Shown here: piece by piece, positions 1 to 10,471 of the stretch
How positions within the stretch are numbered: the stretch's first letter is position 1
Layout of the letters: every line of letters starts with the position of its first letter
DNA from: Corydoras sp. C115
Lineage: Eukaryota; Chordata; Actinopteri; Siluriformes; Callichthyidae
DNA length: 64,000 nt
NCBI GenBank assembly: GCA_019802505.1
Contig: JAFMOC010000025.1
Coordinates: forward strand, 1,235,001-1,299,000
Direction: 5' to 3'
Made by a program: the position numbers and the translations under genes
Notes under the pieces: model-generated
What the model was told of the DNA's origin: nothing
The model's input: only the letters and a program-made list of their open reading frames with translations
The model's database searches: none

Positions 1-18
1 ATATCCCATGTAGAAAAT

Positions 19-361
19 CCATCGATCCATCCATTATCTTCCACTTTATCCACTATTAGGGTCGCGGGGTTCCCCATGCCCATCCAGGGGAGATCGTCGC
101 GGGCACTGGGCAGATACACCCAGGACAGGGTGCCAATCCATCGCTGGGCACACGCTAACACAGACACGCACACAAACACACTCTATATGGGGCAATTTGG
201 AGAATTCAATTGACTCCATCCATGATTTTCCAGAGGAAACCAGAGAACCCGGAGGAAAACCATGCGGACACGGGGAAAACATGGAAACTCCACCCAGTTT
301 GGGATTCGAACTGGGAATACCTAGAGGCGAACGTGCTAACCACTAAGCCACCGTGCCACCG
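19..361 (-). mobile_element. tRNA-headed SINE (Mermaid/Merman-like), near full length
   Basis: Non-autonomous retroposon copied by LINE machinery; it encodes no protein. Read on the minus strand it has a tRNA-like head (box A-like CTTAGTGG, box B GGTTCGAATCC with one change), a body with the fish-SINE phrases for 'cctcccacagtcc', 'gccccatatagagtg' and 'gatgggcatgggg', and a (GGAT)n tail. The tail lies at the low-coordinate side. This copy is somewhat decayed (for example 'gattttccagagg' replaces 'tttttggactgtgg'). It lies head-to-head with the copy at 401-746. The family name is from memory of fish SINEs and needs a library check. Confidence 0.85.
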
Positions 362-400
362 TGCTATTACTATAATAATAATAATAATATGTATATGTAT

Positions 401-746
401 GGGGCGGCACGGTGGCTTAGTGGTAAGCACGTTCGCCTCTCAGCGCTAGGGATTCCCGGTACGAATCCCCATCTGGGTGGAGTTTCCATGTTCTCCCCGT
501 GTCCGTGTGGGTTTTCTCCGGGTTCTCCGGTTTCCTCCCACAGTCCAAAAACATGGATCAAGTTAATTGAGTTCTCTAAATTGCCCCATATAGAGTGTGT
601 TTGAGTGTGTGAGTGTGTACCCAGCGATGGATTGGCGCCCTGTCCTGGGTCTATCTGCCCAGCGCCCGAGACGTTCTCCCCTGGATGGGCATGGGGAACC
701 CCACCGCGACCCTAATAGAGGATAAAGCGGGAGATAATGAATGAAT
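401..746 (+). mobile_element. tRNA-headed SINE, full length with target duplication
   Basis: Full-length copy starting ggggcggcacggtggcttag and ending in a (TGAA)n tail. A perfect 10-bp target duplication GTATATGTAT flanks it at 391-400 and 747-756, which fixes the element at 346 bp. Box A (TGGCTTAGTGG) is intact; box B carries one change (GGTACGAATCC). The copy is close to the window consensus, so it is young. It forms a head-to-head inverted pair with the copy at 19-361, spacer about 40 bp. Confidence 0.93.
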
Positions 747-756
747 GTATATGTAT

Positions 757-1294
757 ATAATATAATATGTATATATAATATAATAAAATATATATAAATA
801 TATATATAATATAATAAAATGTAGTATAAAATGTAATAATATGTATATACAATATAATAAAATGTAGTAGTTGTACTGATCCTAATGAATAATTTTATAA
901 TTCAAATTGTTCTGTCTGCTTCCTTTTAAAGTGGTTCCATTGTTGCATTTAATGCATTTAATCAATCACATTACAGCATCATTGTTTGGCAGGTTCAAAT
1001 AATTCTGTCAAGGCCTTCAGAATGAATTTTGCAGGCCCGGCAGCATTAAATAAGTATTGATCAACCTTTTGCCTCTGATTGAAGTGTACCTTTGATAAGC
1101 ATTTTCAACCAATTAAAACTTTTTTAAAGAGTTTTTAACTTCTTAACAATTTTTTAATTAATTATGAATATATGTATTACATAAGGATGATTTATTGTGT
1201 GCACATACAGTATAGGTTTAGGATTTAATCAGGATTTATGGTGAGTGTTATTTTCCTCAATAATATTGGAATTTTATGAGGTTATTATTGGTGA

Positions 1295-1335
<41 letters not shown>

Positions 1336-2317
1336 TTATTATTATTATTGTTGAAGTGTTGCTACACGAGTCTAATGGGGTGGGTATAAATGAGAACTGG
1401 AGATTTTAGTTACAAGTTATTTTAAATGTTTTAAAACACACATGTTAAACAATGGTATCTGCCATGCTCTCACTTTCCTGTAGCTCGTGATCGATCTCTG
1501 CAGTTTGTGAAGGGCGCACACATTCATCAGTGGAGCGATGTCAGGTGTGTCAATTATCTCTAATTTAAATCCATTACCGACGGCTCTGCTTTCTCCCCAG
1601 CACCGCTGCATTGATGCCACAAACTGTCTGTGATGTACCAAGTCTTTATACTGTATTTCCGCATAATAAGATGTTTTTACAGCCATAAAATAGTTAATGA
1701 CAGGTGGATTAATTCAAACAAAACATTATTGAAGGCCTAGGTGTGAAATGCATGGTAACTGGATACATATTGTCCTTACTACACATAGAATGAACTGAAA
1801 AATGATAAACTTTCAATCTCCACAAATACTTACTAAAGCAAAAATTTCCTCCATTAAGGTTTGAACATGTACAAAGTGTGAGGTGGTCTGCTTTGAGGGT
1901 GAATGCTGGTCCAGAGGTGATTCAAGGGTGAGAAAAGGTGTTACTTGGATATTTCACCACACTGGGCAAAGGGTGATTGCCTCAGCCATGCCAAAACCCC
2001 AGGGACTGCCAGTGTCATTAGGTATCCACAAAGCACCATGGCTATCTTACATCCACCACATTGCTTTTAGCTCATTAATGTTGAGCAGGTGTCTGGTCTT
2101 AAATGCCAGTCCTCCTCTCATTAAATTGTATTCAGCTAATAGGCCAAATCCCCACCATTACTACTGCTGGGGCAAGAGACATGTGGATTGTTGCATGTGC
2201 CTCCATTTCTTTACCCCTTTCCTCAATCATTTTGTTACACATAGTCTCACCTGAAGACTAAGATCTGAACCTTTTAAAATAATTTACCCACATAGCCATT
2301 TTCTGCACTTTACATTT
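757..2317. other. low-copy AT-rich DNA, no gene seen
   Basis: No gene, RNA or named repeat was recognised apart from the TTA array listed separately and a short TA-rich stretch after the SINE. The part at about 1450-1690 and 1890-2250 is less AT-rich and more complex than its surroundings. It might be conserved non-coding DNA, but nothing in the sequence proves it. Reading frames of 89 and 123 codons here match no family I know and lack splice or start context. Confidence 0.5.
1298..1350. repeat. (TTA)n microsatellite
   Basis: About 17 units of a TTA/ATT trinucleotide with a single interruption near the middle. A simple tandem repeat, likely length-polymorphic. Confidence 0.95.
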
Positions 2318-2400
2318 ACATTATATTACATTTAGTCATTTAGCAGACACTTTTATCCAAAGCGACTTACAAATGAGAGAACAACACAAATCAGTGTTGG
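2318..2400 (-). repeat. teleost dispersed repeat, TTTAGCAGAC type (3' end of a tRNA-SINE-like family)
   Basis: Contains 'catttagtcatttagcagac' followed by 'ttttatccaaagcgactta', a phrase I recognise as very common in teleost genomes. Related copies in this window are at 23585-23850, 47017-47110 and 49040-49240. The last, on the plus strand, shows a tRNA-like box B upstream, so this copy is read as the reversed 3' end of the same family. A degenerate box-B-like 'ggtttgaatcac' near 2600 may belong to it, but the middle is too diverged to join with confidence. Confidence 0.7.
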
Positions 2401-4039
2401 AAAAAACAGCTATGCTGTAGTATTATCAAACCTGATCATTATACAATCTGGCTTCTAGGTGTAGGTTGTCCTTTTTCATAGCAAGTTTTTTATATACTTC
2501 TTTATAGTAAGTGACTCAGTCTTTCAGACAGAGTTGGGAATATCTTTCCACCATTAAGTAGAGGTGAACGATATGGTGTGAGAATTAGCTCCATCGTAGG
2601 TTTGAATCACCAGGCAACATCCGTCACAAGAGTACAGTGAACTTTTTCACACAAAGTTGCAGTCATGCAGGATAAAATTTAAAATTTAGAAGTTAATGAA
2701 AGCACTTAAAATGTTTTTTTTTTCTTTTGTCTGTTTAACAAATAAATACATGACAAATTTCAGTTCCATTGTTTTTCAAAATCAATGATTATTGTCAAGA
2801 GATTCATTTGACTTTAATATTTGCATCCCCATAAGAACCAAGAGCAGGAAATTTGAATCCAGAACCCAGCACAGGTACATTTGGTGGTTTCTGTGTAAAG
2901 CATTTTCTCCTCTGAATTTCTTTTTTGTGGCTTCAATTGCCTCACAAAATCTAAAACATATAGGTAAAGAAGAAATATGTAGAAAAACAATTTTTGTATA
3001 AAACTGTGTGTGTGTACACAGTAGGGTAGATTTATGATAGCACTGCACACTGGTTCAGTTGTCTTATTATCAAACAAATATTCTAACATTTAAAAGACAT
3101 TTTCAGAACATCTACTCACATTCCCATTTGTTCCACACTCTTTATGTAATATTCAGTTTAATATAAGCAAAGTGAAGGAGTAAATTCAGCTCTCTCTACA
3201 CTCTCTTCATTGCCGGCACCTCGTGGCTGAGGGTGTCTACTAAGGAAGCGGATGGTAATTACTGCCGAGGGTCTTGGCGATAACAGGGATCAGAGCTATT
3301 GCATTGCAGTTCATTAAAGCACAGAAGACCAACGTGTGAAAGGTGCTGAAATTAGAAAATGATATCACTTTGTCGCCTTCCTAAAATTATGTTTTCATTA
3401 TTTTGGATCATAACCTTTTCGTAAGGTAGAACTTATTTTTACCTGACACATTAAAATAAAACTATGTTGCTATGAGACAACTCAAAGATAATAGAGGTGA
3501 ACAATTAAATCATAGTAGTGGTTTGTTAACTATGATCCTTGATACCTTAAAGTTCATAATGATTTAACAACTAGTTTTGTGAAGAGTAATAATGTAGCAA
3601 CAGTTTTTGCTAATGTCTTTAGGTTATACACTAACATTGGTTTAGCAAGTGCTTACTTAATTTGTTAATAAAATAAAAATAAATTAAGACTGTATTTAAT
3701 TTACTGCTATATGTCATCATTATGATCATTATGAAAATTAAAGATAACTCATTGAGATCAACCTAACATTCATAAACAATTGATTTATGGCAAACAAACA
3801 TTTCATCCATTTATATTTCATATTATGTAAACCCATCACTATGCTACATTTAGTTACATTTCTTAGTTTTAGTGATGTTTAATGGCAATGTTCAATCATA
3901 GCTAGGCATTAATTGCACTTTAAACTTCAGTAACTGGCAAATACAGGTTACATATATTATATAAATATATTTATTTTTGTCCATTATCAACCTCAGACAA
4001 AATGGGCACATTTTCAACAACCCCAGCCATGGAAGAGCA
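2401..4039. other. low-copy AT-rich DNA, no gene seen
   Basis: No protein or RNA gene supported. The block at 3190-3390 stands out by higher GC and mixed composition, with TGGTAATTACTGC and GGCGATAACAGG. It is a weak candidate for a conserved regulatory element. The rest is AT-rich with short A or T runs. Confidence 0.45.
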
Positions 4040-4170
4040 GAGGAAGTGGAGTTGTGTTTACAACACTTAAATTAGTCATTAAGTGACACTGGCCTGAAGC
4101 TAAGCAGGGCAGGTAAAATAGAGATCACTATCCAAGGTAAATACATCAGATGGAAGGCTTTTAAAGATCA
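4040..4170 (+). repeat. possible 5S rRNA-derived repeat fragment
   Basis: Positions 4096-4109 read GAAGCTAAGCAGGG, which equals the 5S rRNA internal-promoter segment (box A region). A 5S head is used by SINE3-type retroposons in fish. The sequence after it does not follow 5S well, and the expected 'ggatgggagacc' is absent. It is therefore at best a decayed 5S-derived SINE and could be chance. Confidence 0.35.
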
Positions 4171-4603
4171 AACACACACTAGTTACGGGCTGGGCATTCC
4201 TAAGTCGGATTCTTTTGATGCCTTTGACCAATCAAATGTTACAATATTGCCATTGAGAAATGCTCCTGTTGTGCCTAATATTTAAATCAAATTTAAATTA
4301 TATTAAAGGCAGTTTAAACAATTTTATTCAATTTGTTTGCATTGGTTACACTATGCAGAGAAAAATATTTTTACGGTTTCCCTTTTCATAAATTTGATGT
4401 ACATTCTATCTAATTCAATCGTTGTCTAGATTCATTTTGCATACTTTAGATGCAGAAAAGAACACAACTATTGTAAAATGTGATTTGATTGTTAATAACT
4501 GGATAATAATATCTAAAAATATTTGTAATTATACTGGTAATAATTAATTCTGACAGCTCATTAATAAAAACCATACAAAGTGCTACAGCATATGAAGTAA
4601 TTT
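4171..4603. other. AT-rich DNA, nothing recognised
   Basis: No gene, RNA or repeat family recognised. Confidence 0.5.
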
Positions 4604-4785
4604 AAGTTCAAGTAATTTATTTATAGAGTGCTTTTTTCAACAGTAAATTGTCACAAAGCAGCTTTACAGAGTTAAAATCCTTTAAAACCCCAAAGAGCAA
4701 GCTGAAATGACAATGGCAAGAAAAAACTCCCTATTTTGTTGTTATTTTAAGAAAGAAACATTGGTAGGACCAAAAAACTGGATAG
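4604..4785 (+). repeat. teleost dispersed repeat, 'caaagcagctttacag' type
   Basis: Begins 'aagttcaagtaatttattta', continues with 'cacaaagcagctttacaga', then a spacer and 'gcaagaaaaaactccct'. This order is that of a repeat I know as abundant in fish; I cannot name its class. A second, shorter copy sits inside the L2 element at about 21449-21522, with the same first 75 bases. Confidence 0.7.
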
Positions 4786-6969
4786 ATTAATTTGTCCATC
4801 TGTGTGATTTTAGGAAAGCTCTTTTCTGTTTTAATACAACTGTCCTCACGCACAAGTCAGGAAACACATGGTTAAATGAATTAGGCTTTGACTTGACCCC
4901 AATGCACACTCTTAAAATAAGTTGAGTGGCAAGGTATCAAGTTTTTGATCTCACAGGTTTTTAAATGAGTGGCTACAAATTTTTACACATATTGCAAGAT
5001 ATCATTGAAGACTTCCCAATAAAGAAAACCTCCAACTGGGGGTGCCTTAGAGGTAATGCGTGTGGACCAATGTCTATAATATAGGAAGATACAGTAGTAT
5101 GAAATAAACACCTGAAAAGCTAACTTTAATAACAAGAAAAGGTGTTGGCAAATATTTTACACCCTGTAGAGGTTTGTGCAATAAAACTTCTGAAAGTGTC
5201 TATGAAAAATGGAATGGAATTCATAACCATGAGTTCATCAGCTTCTCTTAATATCAACGGTTCCATTATTAATTGATCTTGTAATGTCTTTCCAAGATGG
5301 CTATCTAAATATATTCAAGAGGAAATGGTGCTGAAAAGGTAGATCATTTGCTAGGTTAAAATGAGTCCATAATAAGCGTGCTCACATTATTCGAGAAGTG
5401 ATGGCTGCAATTTTGGCATGGGGGAGGGGGTAACACGCTGCTTATTAAATCATGCCTTTTCTTCTTTTCATGGGTGGTCAGCCATAATCAGTTTAGCATT
5501 TGGCTTTTCCGGCATGTTAAGATGGTCTGCATTAATTTGTGCAAGTGGTATGAGAGTTTTACATAGACATTTTGCTTAATCTGCCCAAAAAGTTGGGCTG
5601 GCTCGCATTCGTGGAAGCTGAGGGATGGTGAGAGAAACAAAATGCTCAGCTTTTAATCCACCAAGGGCTTTATTCCCTCCTCACACCCCCACCCCATCAC
5701 ACACCCAGGATTTACCCACAATTCTCTTCTCCCTTCCCTTTTTTCTACAGACACACACTCTGTATAATTTATAAAGCCTAAGCTCTTTCAATACTCCAAA
5801 ATGCCAGATAAACTTTTCTCATTTGCCCCTAATTTGGTCATGCAAGATAATGCCGACATCTGAGGGCTTTTTAAAATGCTTTTAAAAATGCATTCCTGAA
5901 AGGAGCTCACATTGGCACCCCACACCTTGTTAGCCTCTGAATAATGATTTCCTTAGCAAAGCTACCTATAATATACTGATTAATACAGCATTCTCAGAGC
6001 CATTGGGTTGCACACATTAAACTGCAATAATGTTTTAACATCATTCCACCTCATGAACTTCAAATACATTGTGATATTTAGCAAATGTTTGAATCCAGCT
6101 CCCTAAATATGTGTGAAAAATATGCAATGATAGCCAAAATTATGTAGACACTTCTCTTAAGTATTGACTTCGGACTAGTTACTGTGAAGCAAAGGGTAAT
6201 GTCAATAGACAGATTTAAGGAAACCATGCATTTTAAAGAATTGAAGGCACTCACTAAATACACAGACAATATCAATGAAACACCTATTTAGATCTACTGG
6301 AAATTTAGGATCTTTAGGTCATTCTATGTAGAGGTCTTTGGAATGTAACAGATACGTTGGTAAAATGTTCAAACTTTATACAGAAAGCATGCTGGTGTGT
6401 GGCTTGCTATGAGGTGACAGCATGGACCCTTATCTTTAACATTTACCAAAAATTTTGAAAAAGAGTTAAAATGTTAAAATGACCTACTATTAACATCACA
6501 TGCTGTTTATGCTACACAGCAGATTAATAGAATAAATGCTGAAATATAAAGTAATCTGGTTTGCAAATAGAACACCAAATAGACAGGTGTTTACTTATTA
6601 CATTAGGAAAGGCTTTTTATGCCTTTTAGGATTTTGTAAATTTTATTTTAAAGTTTTAATTAGCATAAATAAAACTCTTTGTCACTACAGAAGGAGTAAA
6701 GACAAAAAAAATCAAGAGCACAGTGAGAAAATTACTTAAAGATTGGAAAACAGCCTTGAAAATTGGGACTGTTGGCAGCTATGCTGCTTACTGCATCAAC
6801 TGTGCCATTCTCCAGTTTAATTCAAATTTATTTACAAACATAATTAAAACATTGAATCAGAGCAGCATTACAATGCCCAAAAGCTTAAATCACCAAAAAC
6901 CAAGCCAAGGCAAGAGTAATGAAAAATGCTCTCCATCATTTATAAGAAACATTATATATAACATTTATT

Positions 6970-6971
<2 letters not shown>
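4786..6971. other. low-copy DNA with a possible conserved non-coding block
   Basis: No coding region supported. The block 5270-5720 is non-repetitive, has balanced composition and contains several AT-core sites (GCATTAATTTGTG, CCATAATCAG, TTTTAATCC) next to GC-rich words. It resembles vertebrate conserved enhancers in composition only. The remainder, 5721-6971, is AT-rich, and its frames of about 65 codons match nothing known. Confidence 0.35.

Positions 6972-7040
<69 letters not shown>
6972..7040. repeat. (TA)n microsatellite, left of a SINE
   Basis: About 34 TA units. It continues on the far side of the SINE at 7384-7404, so the SINE entered a TA array (or TA grew at both edges). The array gives a spurious Tyr/Ile reading frame. 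Confidence 0.95.
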
Positions 7041-7043
<3 letters not shown>

Positions 7044-7383
7044 TTCATTCATTCATTATCTCCCGCTTTATCCTCTATTAGGGTCGCGGTGGGGTTCCCC
7101 ATGCCCATCCAGGGGAGAACGTCTCGGGGGCAGATAGACCCAGGACAGGGCGCCAATCCATCGCTGGGCACACACTCACACACTTAAGCACACTCTATAT
7201 GGGGCAATTTAGAGAACTCAATTAACTTGATCCATGTTTTTGGACTGTGGGAGGAAACCGGAGAACCCGGAGGAAACCCACGCAGACACGGGGAGAACAT
7301 GGAAACTCCACCCAGATGGGGATTCGAACCGGGAATCCCTAGCGCTGAGAGGCGAACGTGCTAACCACTAAGCCACCGTGCCG
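7041..7383 (-). mobile_element. tRNA-headed SINE, full length, inside a TA array
   Basis: Minus-strand copy with (TGAA)n tail at the low-coordinate end and head ending 'ccaccgtgccg'. Intact box A and box B on the minus strand (GGTTCGAATCC). Close to consensus, with a small deletion near 'gtctcgggggcag', where the 'gcgctg' of other copies is missing. The target duplication cannot be separated from the TA repeats on both sides. Confidence 0.92.
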
Positions 7384-7404
7384 ATATATATATATATATA
7401 TATA
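7384..7404. repeat. (TA)n microsatellite, right of the SINE
   Basis: Short TA run followed by (GA)n, the other side of the array that holds the SINE. Confidence 0.9.
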
Positions 7405-7531
7405 AAGAGAGAGAGAAATTTTGTTTAATAGGTACTCATAAATGTAACACGAACAAATCAGAAAGTAAAATCAGTCACAAAAAAGTTGCATAGGATCTCA
7501 TTAGTATATAATATTCTGAATATGTAAGTGT

Positions 7532-7900
7532 TACGAGGCATGGCATGCTGGTAGAACATATGTGTATGTTGGACCCACAAAAGACAGAACCACAAGAGAT
7601 AAATATGTTTGAAAGGTTTATTTTACATGAAAAAAATGTAATAAAATCAATATAAACTCTGGGCATTTGGGCATGTTTCTGTGCACCTCAGCTGCACACA
7701 TGTCCCCTAGAAAAAGGAACATACACCACGCGGCACAGTACTCTTACTATTGTGCAAGCTTAACAACATTAATCTATGAAAGCATGTGCACCCTACAGAA
7801 AATAAACAAAAAACAAAAAACAAAAAAAGGGTCCTTAATGAGCCAGTTTAAAGTTGCTGCGCTGACCAGTGCTGACACTGGTGGGGGTTGTCCCAAGCTG
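7532..7900. repeat. dispersed repeat family with TGTTACGAGGCATG edge (copy B)
   Basis: Starts 'tgttacgaggcatggcatg'; later parts include 'acaagagataaatatg', 'aaaggtttatttta' and, near 7800-7890, an A-rich run followed by 'gttgctgcgctgaccag'. Copies sharing the left edge are at 17979 and 34976, and copies sharing the inner parts are at 62355-62950. A TGTTA edge could be an LTR end read backwards, but no second end or target duplication was found. Class unknown. Confidence 0.55.
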
Positions 7901-8469
7901 TTGATCAGGAGTTACGTCACTAACCCCAATAGGAATCAGGCACTTGGCTGCCAGTTTCCATTACAGTTGACAGTTAGCTAGTGGATTACTGCTCAAGGCC
8001 TATGTTTCATTGGCAGATTCATTGAGATTTATGGTGCTGTGCATAGACAGTCAGCAGCGTACATGTGTCTGTTTCCTTGTCCCCCTCGTCATTGGATAAA
8101 AAGTCAAGCACTCAAAAACCACAGACAGTTTGGAACCTGGATATGGTACCCGTGCACAGTAACATACTTGCCGAAGGGGCATGGTATAGATGGAAGATCT
8201 TCTAACTGACAAAAAGTATGATGTTGTAATTGGCATAATATTTACTACAGCTTCTGATGGATTATTCAAATGCATAATTCCTAATGAGTAGTGTGCATGG
8301 CACTGATGCAGATAATGGATCGGATGCACCTGTGATTTACTTCTAGAGGCTTTACTGGCTAGAGGTAAAAAGCCTCTGGACTTCCACATCATGCAGCAGA
8401 TGCACAAGAACTGTGGGCATGCCATTGTACATAGAGCGTAATGACCAAGGACATGTTTAAATACACCTG
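7901..8469. other. unassigned sequence, possibly inner part of the repeat before it
   Basis: Holds a 124-codon minus-strand frame at 8051-8425 that I do not recognise. The sequence is more complex than most of the window and directly follows copy B of the TGTTACGAGG family, so it may be internal DNA of that element. No domain motif was seen. Confidence 0.35.
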
Positions 8470-8686
8470 CCGACGGATCAGAACCTTATGGAGCCCCTAA
8501 AGCAGGGGTCTCAAACTCAAATAGCCTGGGGGCCACTAACCAGGCTGTGTTTTCGATGAGGGGCCAGATTAAAGAATTGCAACAAAAAGCAGCAGGAAAA
8601 TGGAAAATCAACTATTTATATAATAACTATGTACACATATTGTAATTCAAATACATTTTGTACATGCAAATACATTCAGTGTTTGC

Positions 8687-8974
8687 TCATTCCTTGCTAC
8701 CAGAAACTTGACAGTGCTTCTTCTGACACAAATGAGCCACATTTGTTTTAAGTGAGTTTGCAGTGGAAACTCTGATGATGGACTGGAGATGGGCATTGGT
8801 CACTCTGTATCTGTGCTTGGATTTATTAAATTTTACAGTTGAAATTTTAAGTTTGAGACTTTCGAAAGTGACATTTTTGCTAACAAAATGTTTTTGCTGG
8901 GAATGGTGAGCACATGCGTAGCATAGTGTCACATCCACCTTACCTTCTGTACCTGCTATTCCCCTTCCTGCCAC
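8687..8974 (-). pseudogene. hAT transposase C-terminal (dimerisation) remnant
   Basis: Minus-strand frame of 95 codons. Residues about 50-92 read KSKHRYRVTNAHLQSIIRVS, then a few residues later HLCQKKHCQVSG. This matches the end of hAT/Charlie-type transposases ('K.KHR.RLTDEHL...LR...C', then 'KRCQVSG') as found in GTF2IRD2-like domesticated copies. The catalytic DDE residues and the N-terminal zinc finger are absent. The upstream protein region is replaced by unrelated DNA at about 8985-9290. It is a dead fragment, not a gene. Confidence 0.72.
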
Positions 8975-8984
8975 TGGTGGCGCT

Positions 8985-9290
8985 CGGAGTTCTTCTCCAG
9001 AGTTCTGATTACTACTTCCTGTTTATCTCTCTATTAAGCTGTTTGGTTGGGTTGGCTGTTTGCGTCTGATCTTCGGTAACGCGCTCCCCTGCTACCTTCT
9101 GTTCTATTGCCTGTTTCTTGTGGATTACCTCTCTGGAGAATTCGGTTTCCCAAGTGTCAAGGACCATCTTCATCGCTGCGTTACACCATCAGTACGTTTA
9201 CTGGGGTTTGAGTGCTGTTTTCAATAAACCATTGACTGTTATACTGTTCATTGACTTTGGCTTCGTTTCTGATTACAACCCCAGCTTGCA
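8985..9290 (+). other. unidentified insert-like segment in the hAT element
   Basis: More GC- and T-rich than the rest of the transposon, with 'cactggtggcgctcggag', 'cttcctgtttatctctct' and a polyadenylation-like AATAAA at 9223-9228. The composition resembles an LTR or a retroposon promoter region. No pair of ends with a target duplication could be found, so it may also be original hAT sequence. Confidence 0.35.
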
Positions 9291-9300
9291 ACTGGGTTGG

Positions 9301-9349
9301 GCTTACGCAGCATTGCCTGGCGCTAATCACCAGGCAACGCAGCGTAAGC
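9301..9349. repeat. 20-bp inverted repeat (hairpin) in the hAT element
   Basis: Left arm 9301-9320 GCTTACGCAGCATTGCCTGG pairs with 9330-9349 at 18 of 20 positions, with a 9-base loop (cgctaatca). It may be an internal palindrome of the transposon or the footprint of another insertion. Confidence 0.8.
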
Positions 9350-9430
9350 ACAAAAATAAAGACAATACACAGACACACACAAACACCACATTACAAATTA
9401 AGATGAAATATAAAAACTAACATAATAATG

Positions 9431-9780
9431 TGGCAGCACGGTGGCTTAGTGGTTAGCACGTTCGCTTCTCAGCGCTAGGGATTCCCGGTTCGAATCCCCA
9501 TCTGGGTGGAGTTTCCATGTTCTCCCCGTGTCTGCGTGGGTTTCCTCCGGGTTCTCCGATTTCCTCCCACAGTCCAAAAACATGGATCAAGTCAATTGAA
9601 TTCTCAAAATTGCCCCATATAGAGTGTGTCTGTGTGTGTGAGTGTGTGCCCAGCGATGGATTGGCGCCCTGTCCTGGGTCTATCTGCCCAGTGTCCGAGA
9701 CGTTCTCCCCTGGATGGGCATGGGGAACCCCACCGCAACCCTAATAGAGGATAAAGTGGGAGATAATGAATGAATGAATT
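9431..9780 (+). mobile_element. tRNA-headed SINE, full length, nested in the hAT element
   Basis: Perfect 10-bp target duplication CATAATAATG at 9421-9430 and 9781-9790. Pol III box A TGGCTTAGTGG at 9442-9452 and box B GGTTCGAATCC at 9487-9497 both fit the consensus exactly. The (TGAA)n tail is at the right end. Length 350 bp. It is one of the least diverged copies and best shows the family layout: about 75 bp tRNA-like head, about 250 bp body, short tetranucleotide tail. Confidence 0.96.
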
Positions 9781-9981
9781 CATAATAATGCATAAATAAT
9801 TAAAATAAATTGCGGGCCAGTTTATTATTATTAATTTTTTATTTAATTAATTAATTTTTTTAATGCTTATTTTGTTAACTCGTGAGGGGCCATATAAGAC
9901 TGCATCGTGGGTCGGATGTGGCCCGCGGGCCGGCACTTTGAGGCCCCTGCCCTAAAGGGACAAAATATAGAGGAAAATGAG

Positions 9982-9983
<2 letters not shown>

Positions 9984-10036
<53 letters not shown>
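9984..10036. repeat. (TA)n microsatellite in the left foldback arm
   Basis: About 26 TA units. The right arm has only 'ctatatatttttttgc' and a T run at the corresponding places, so the array grew after the arms formed. Confidence 0.93.
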
Positions 10037-10043
<7 letters not shown>

Positions 10044-10443
10044 TTTTTTACATATGTCGTGCTCACTACTTATTAAGTGGTGCGCACGAGATATTAAGTG
10101 ATACATGATCTGACAATAAACAGACATGACACGCTGTTACAACGATAGCATTTAAACTGGAACATGCTCTCTCCGACCTATGGCTGTTTGACAGATCTAC
10201 ACATAAATAAAGAACGAATATAAATAAACGTTTATTTCTTGGAATCTTTCTAGGAATGTAACTCCAGAATGCCGTCTAGTGCTGAGTTCGACCGAACCTC
10301 GTTTGCATGTTCTCCCCGTTACTTGTTGCTTGGGAATTTAATTTCCAAAACAGTTAAACGTGGTGATAACATGATTGGATTTCATAGTCTGATTTAATTG
10401 AATAACTGTATTTGAATTGCTTAGCTTTAATCATGCGCTTTAT

Positions 10444-10471
10444 TTAGGGTTAGGGTTAGGGTTAGGGTTAG
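10444..10471 (+). repeat. short interstitial telomeric repeat (TTAGGG)4
   Basis: Four perfect TTAGGG units plus TTAG, the vertebrate telomere motif, in the middle of the foldback element and far from any chromosome-end signature. Four perfect units are more than chance and usually mark repair by telomerase or a captured telomeric end. Confidence 0.92.

Larger units (their letters stand above)
8503..9949 (-). mobile_element. hAT-family DNA transposon, decayed, with 8-bp target duplication
   Basis: The ends are inverted: the left end starts CAGGGGTCTCAAA and the right end, read in reverse, starts CAGGGGCCTCAAA, a hAT/Charlie-type terminus. Both ends run into 'gggcc' stretches typical of the family. 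A perfect 8-bp duplication CCCTAAAG flanks it at 8495-8502 and 9950-9957, the size made by hAT transposases. The homologous unoccupied site, with a single copy of the 8-mer, is present in inverted form at 10833-10840. Length is 1447 bp, of which about 360 belong to a later SINE. Too short for a full transposase of about 600 codons, so it cannot move itself. Confidence 0.93.

Noticed and set aside
2782..3089. Overlapping frames of 69-91 codons on both strands
   Set aside because: Mutually overlapping, no motif, no sign of coding composition.
9442..9497. Possible tRNA genes from box A and box B matches
   Set aside because: The boxes sit in SINE heads; no cloverleaf with acceptor stem and terminator was found, and the downstream body is SINE.
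9517..9744. Reading frames of 60-90 codons with MFSPC..GFPPGSP or similar in many places (also 353-604, 17684-17911, 18101-18340, 51271-51498)
   Set aside because: They are translations of the SINE body, recur at every copy on the matching strand, and have no host exon context.
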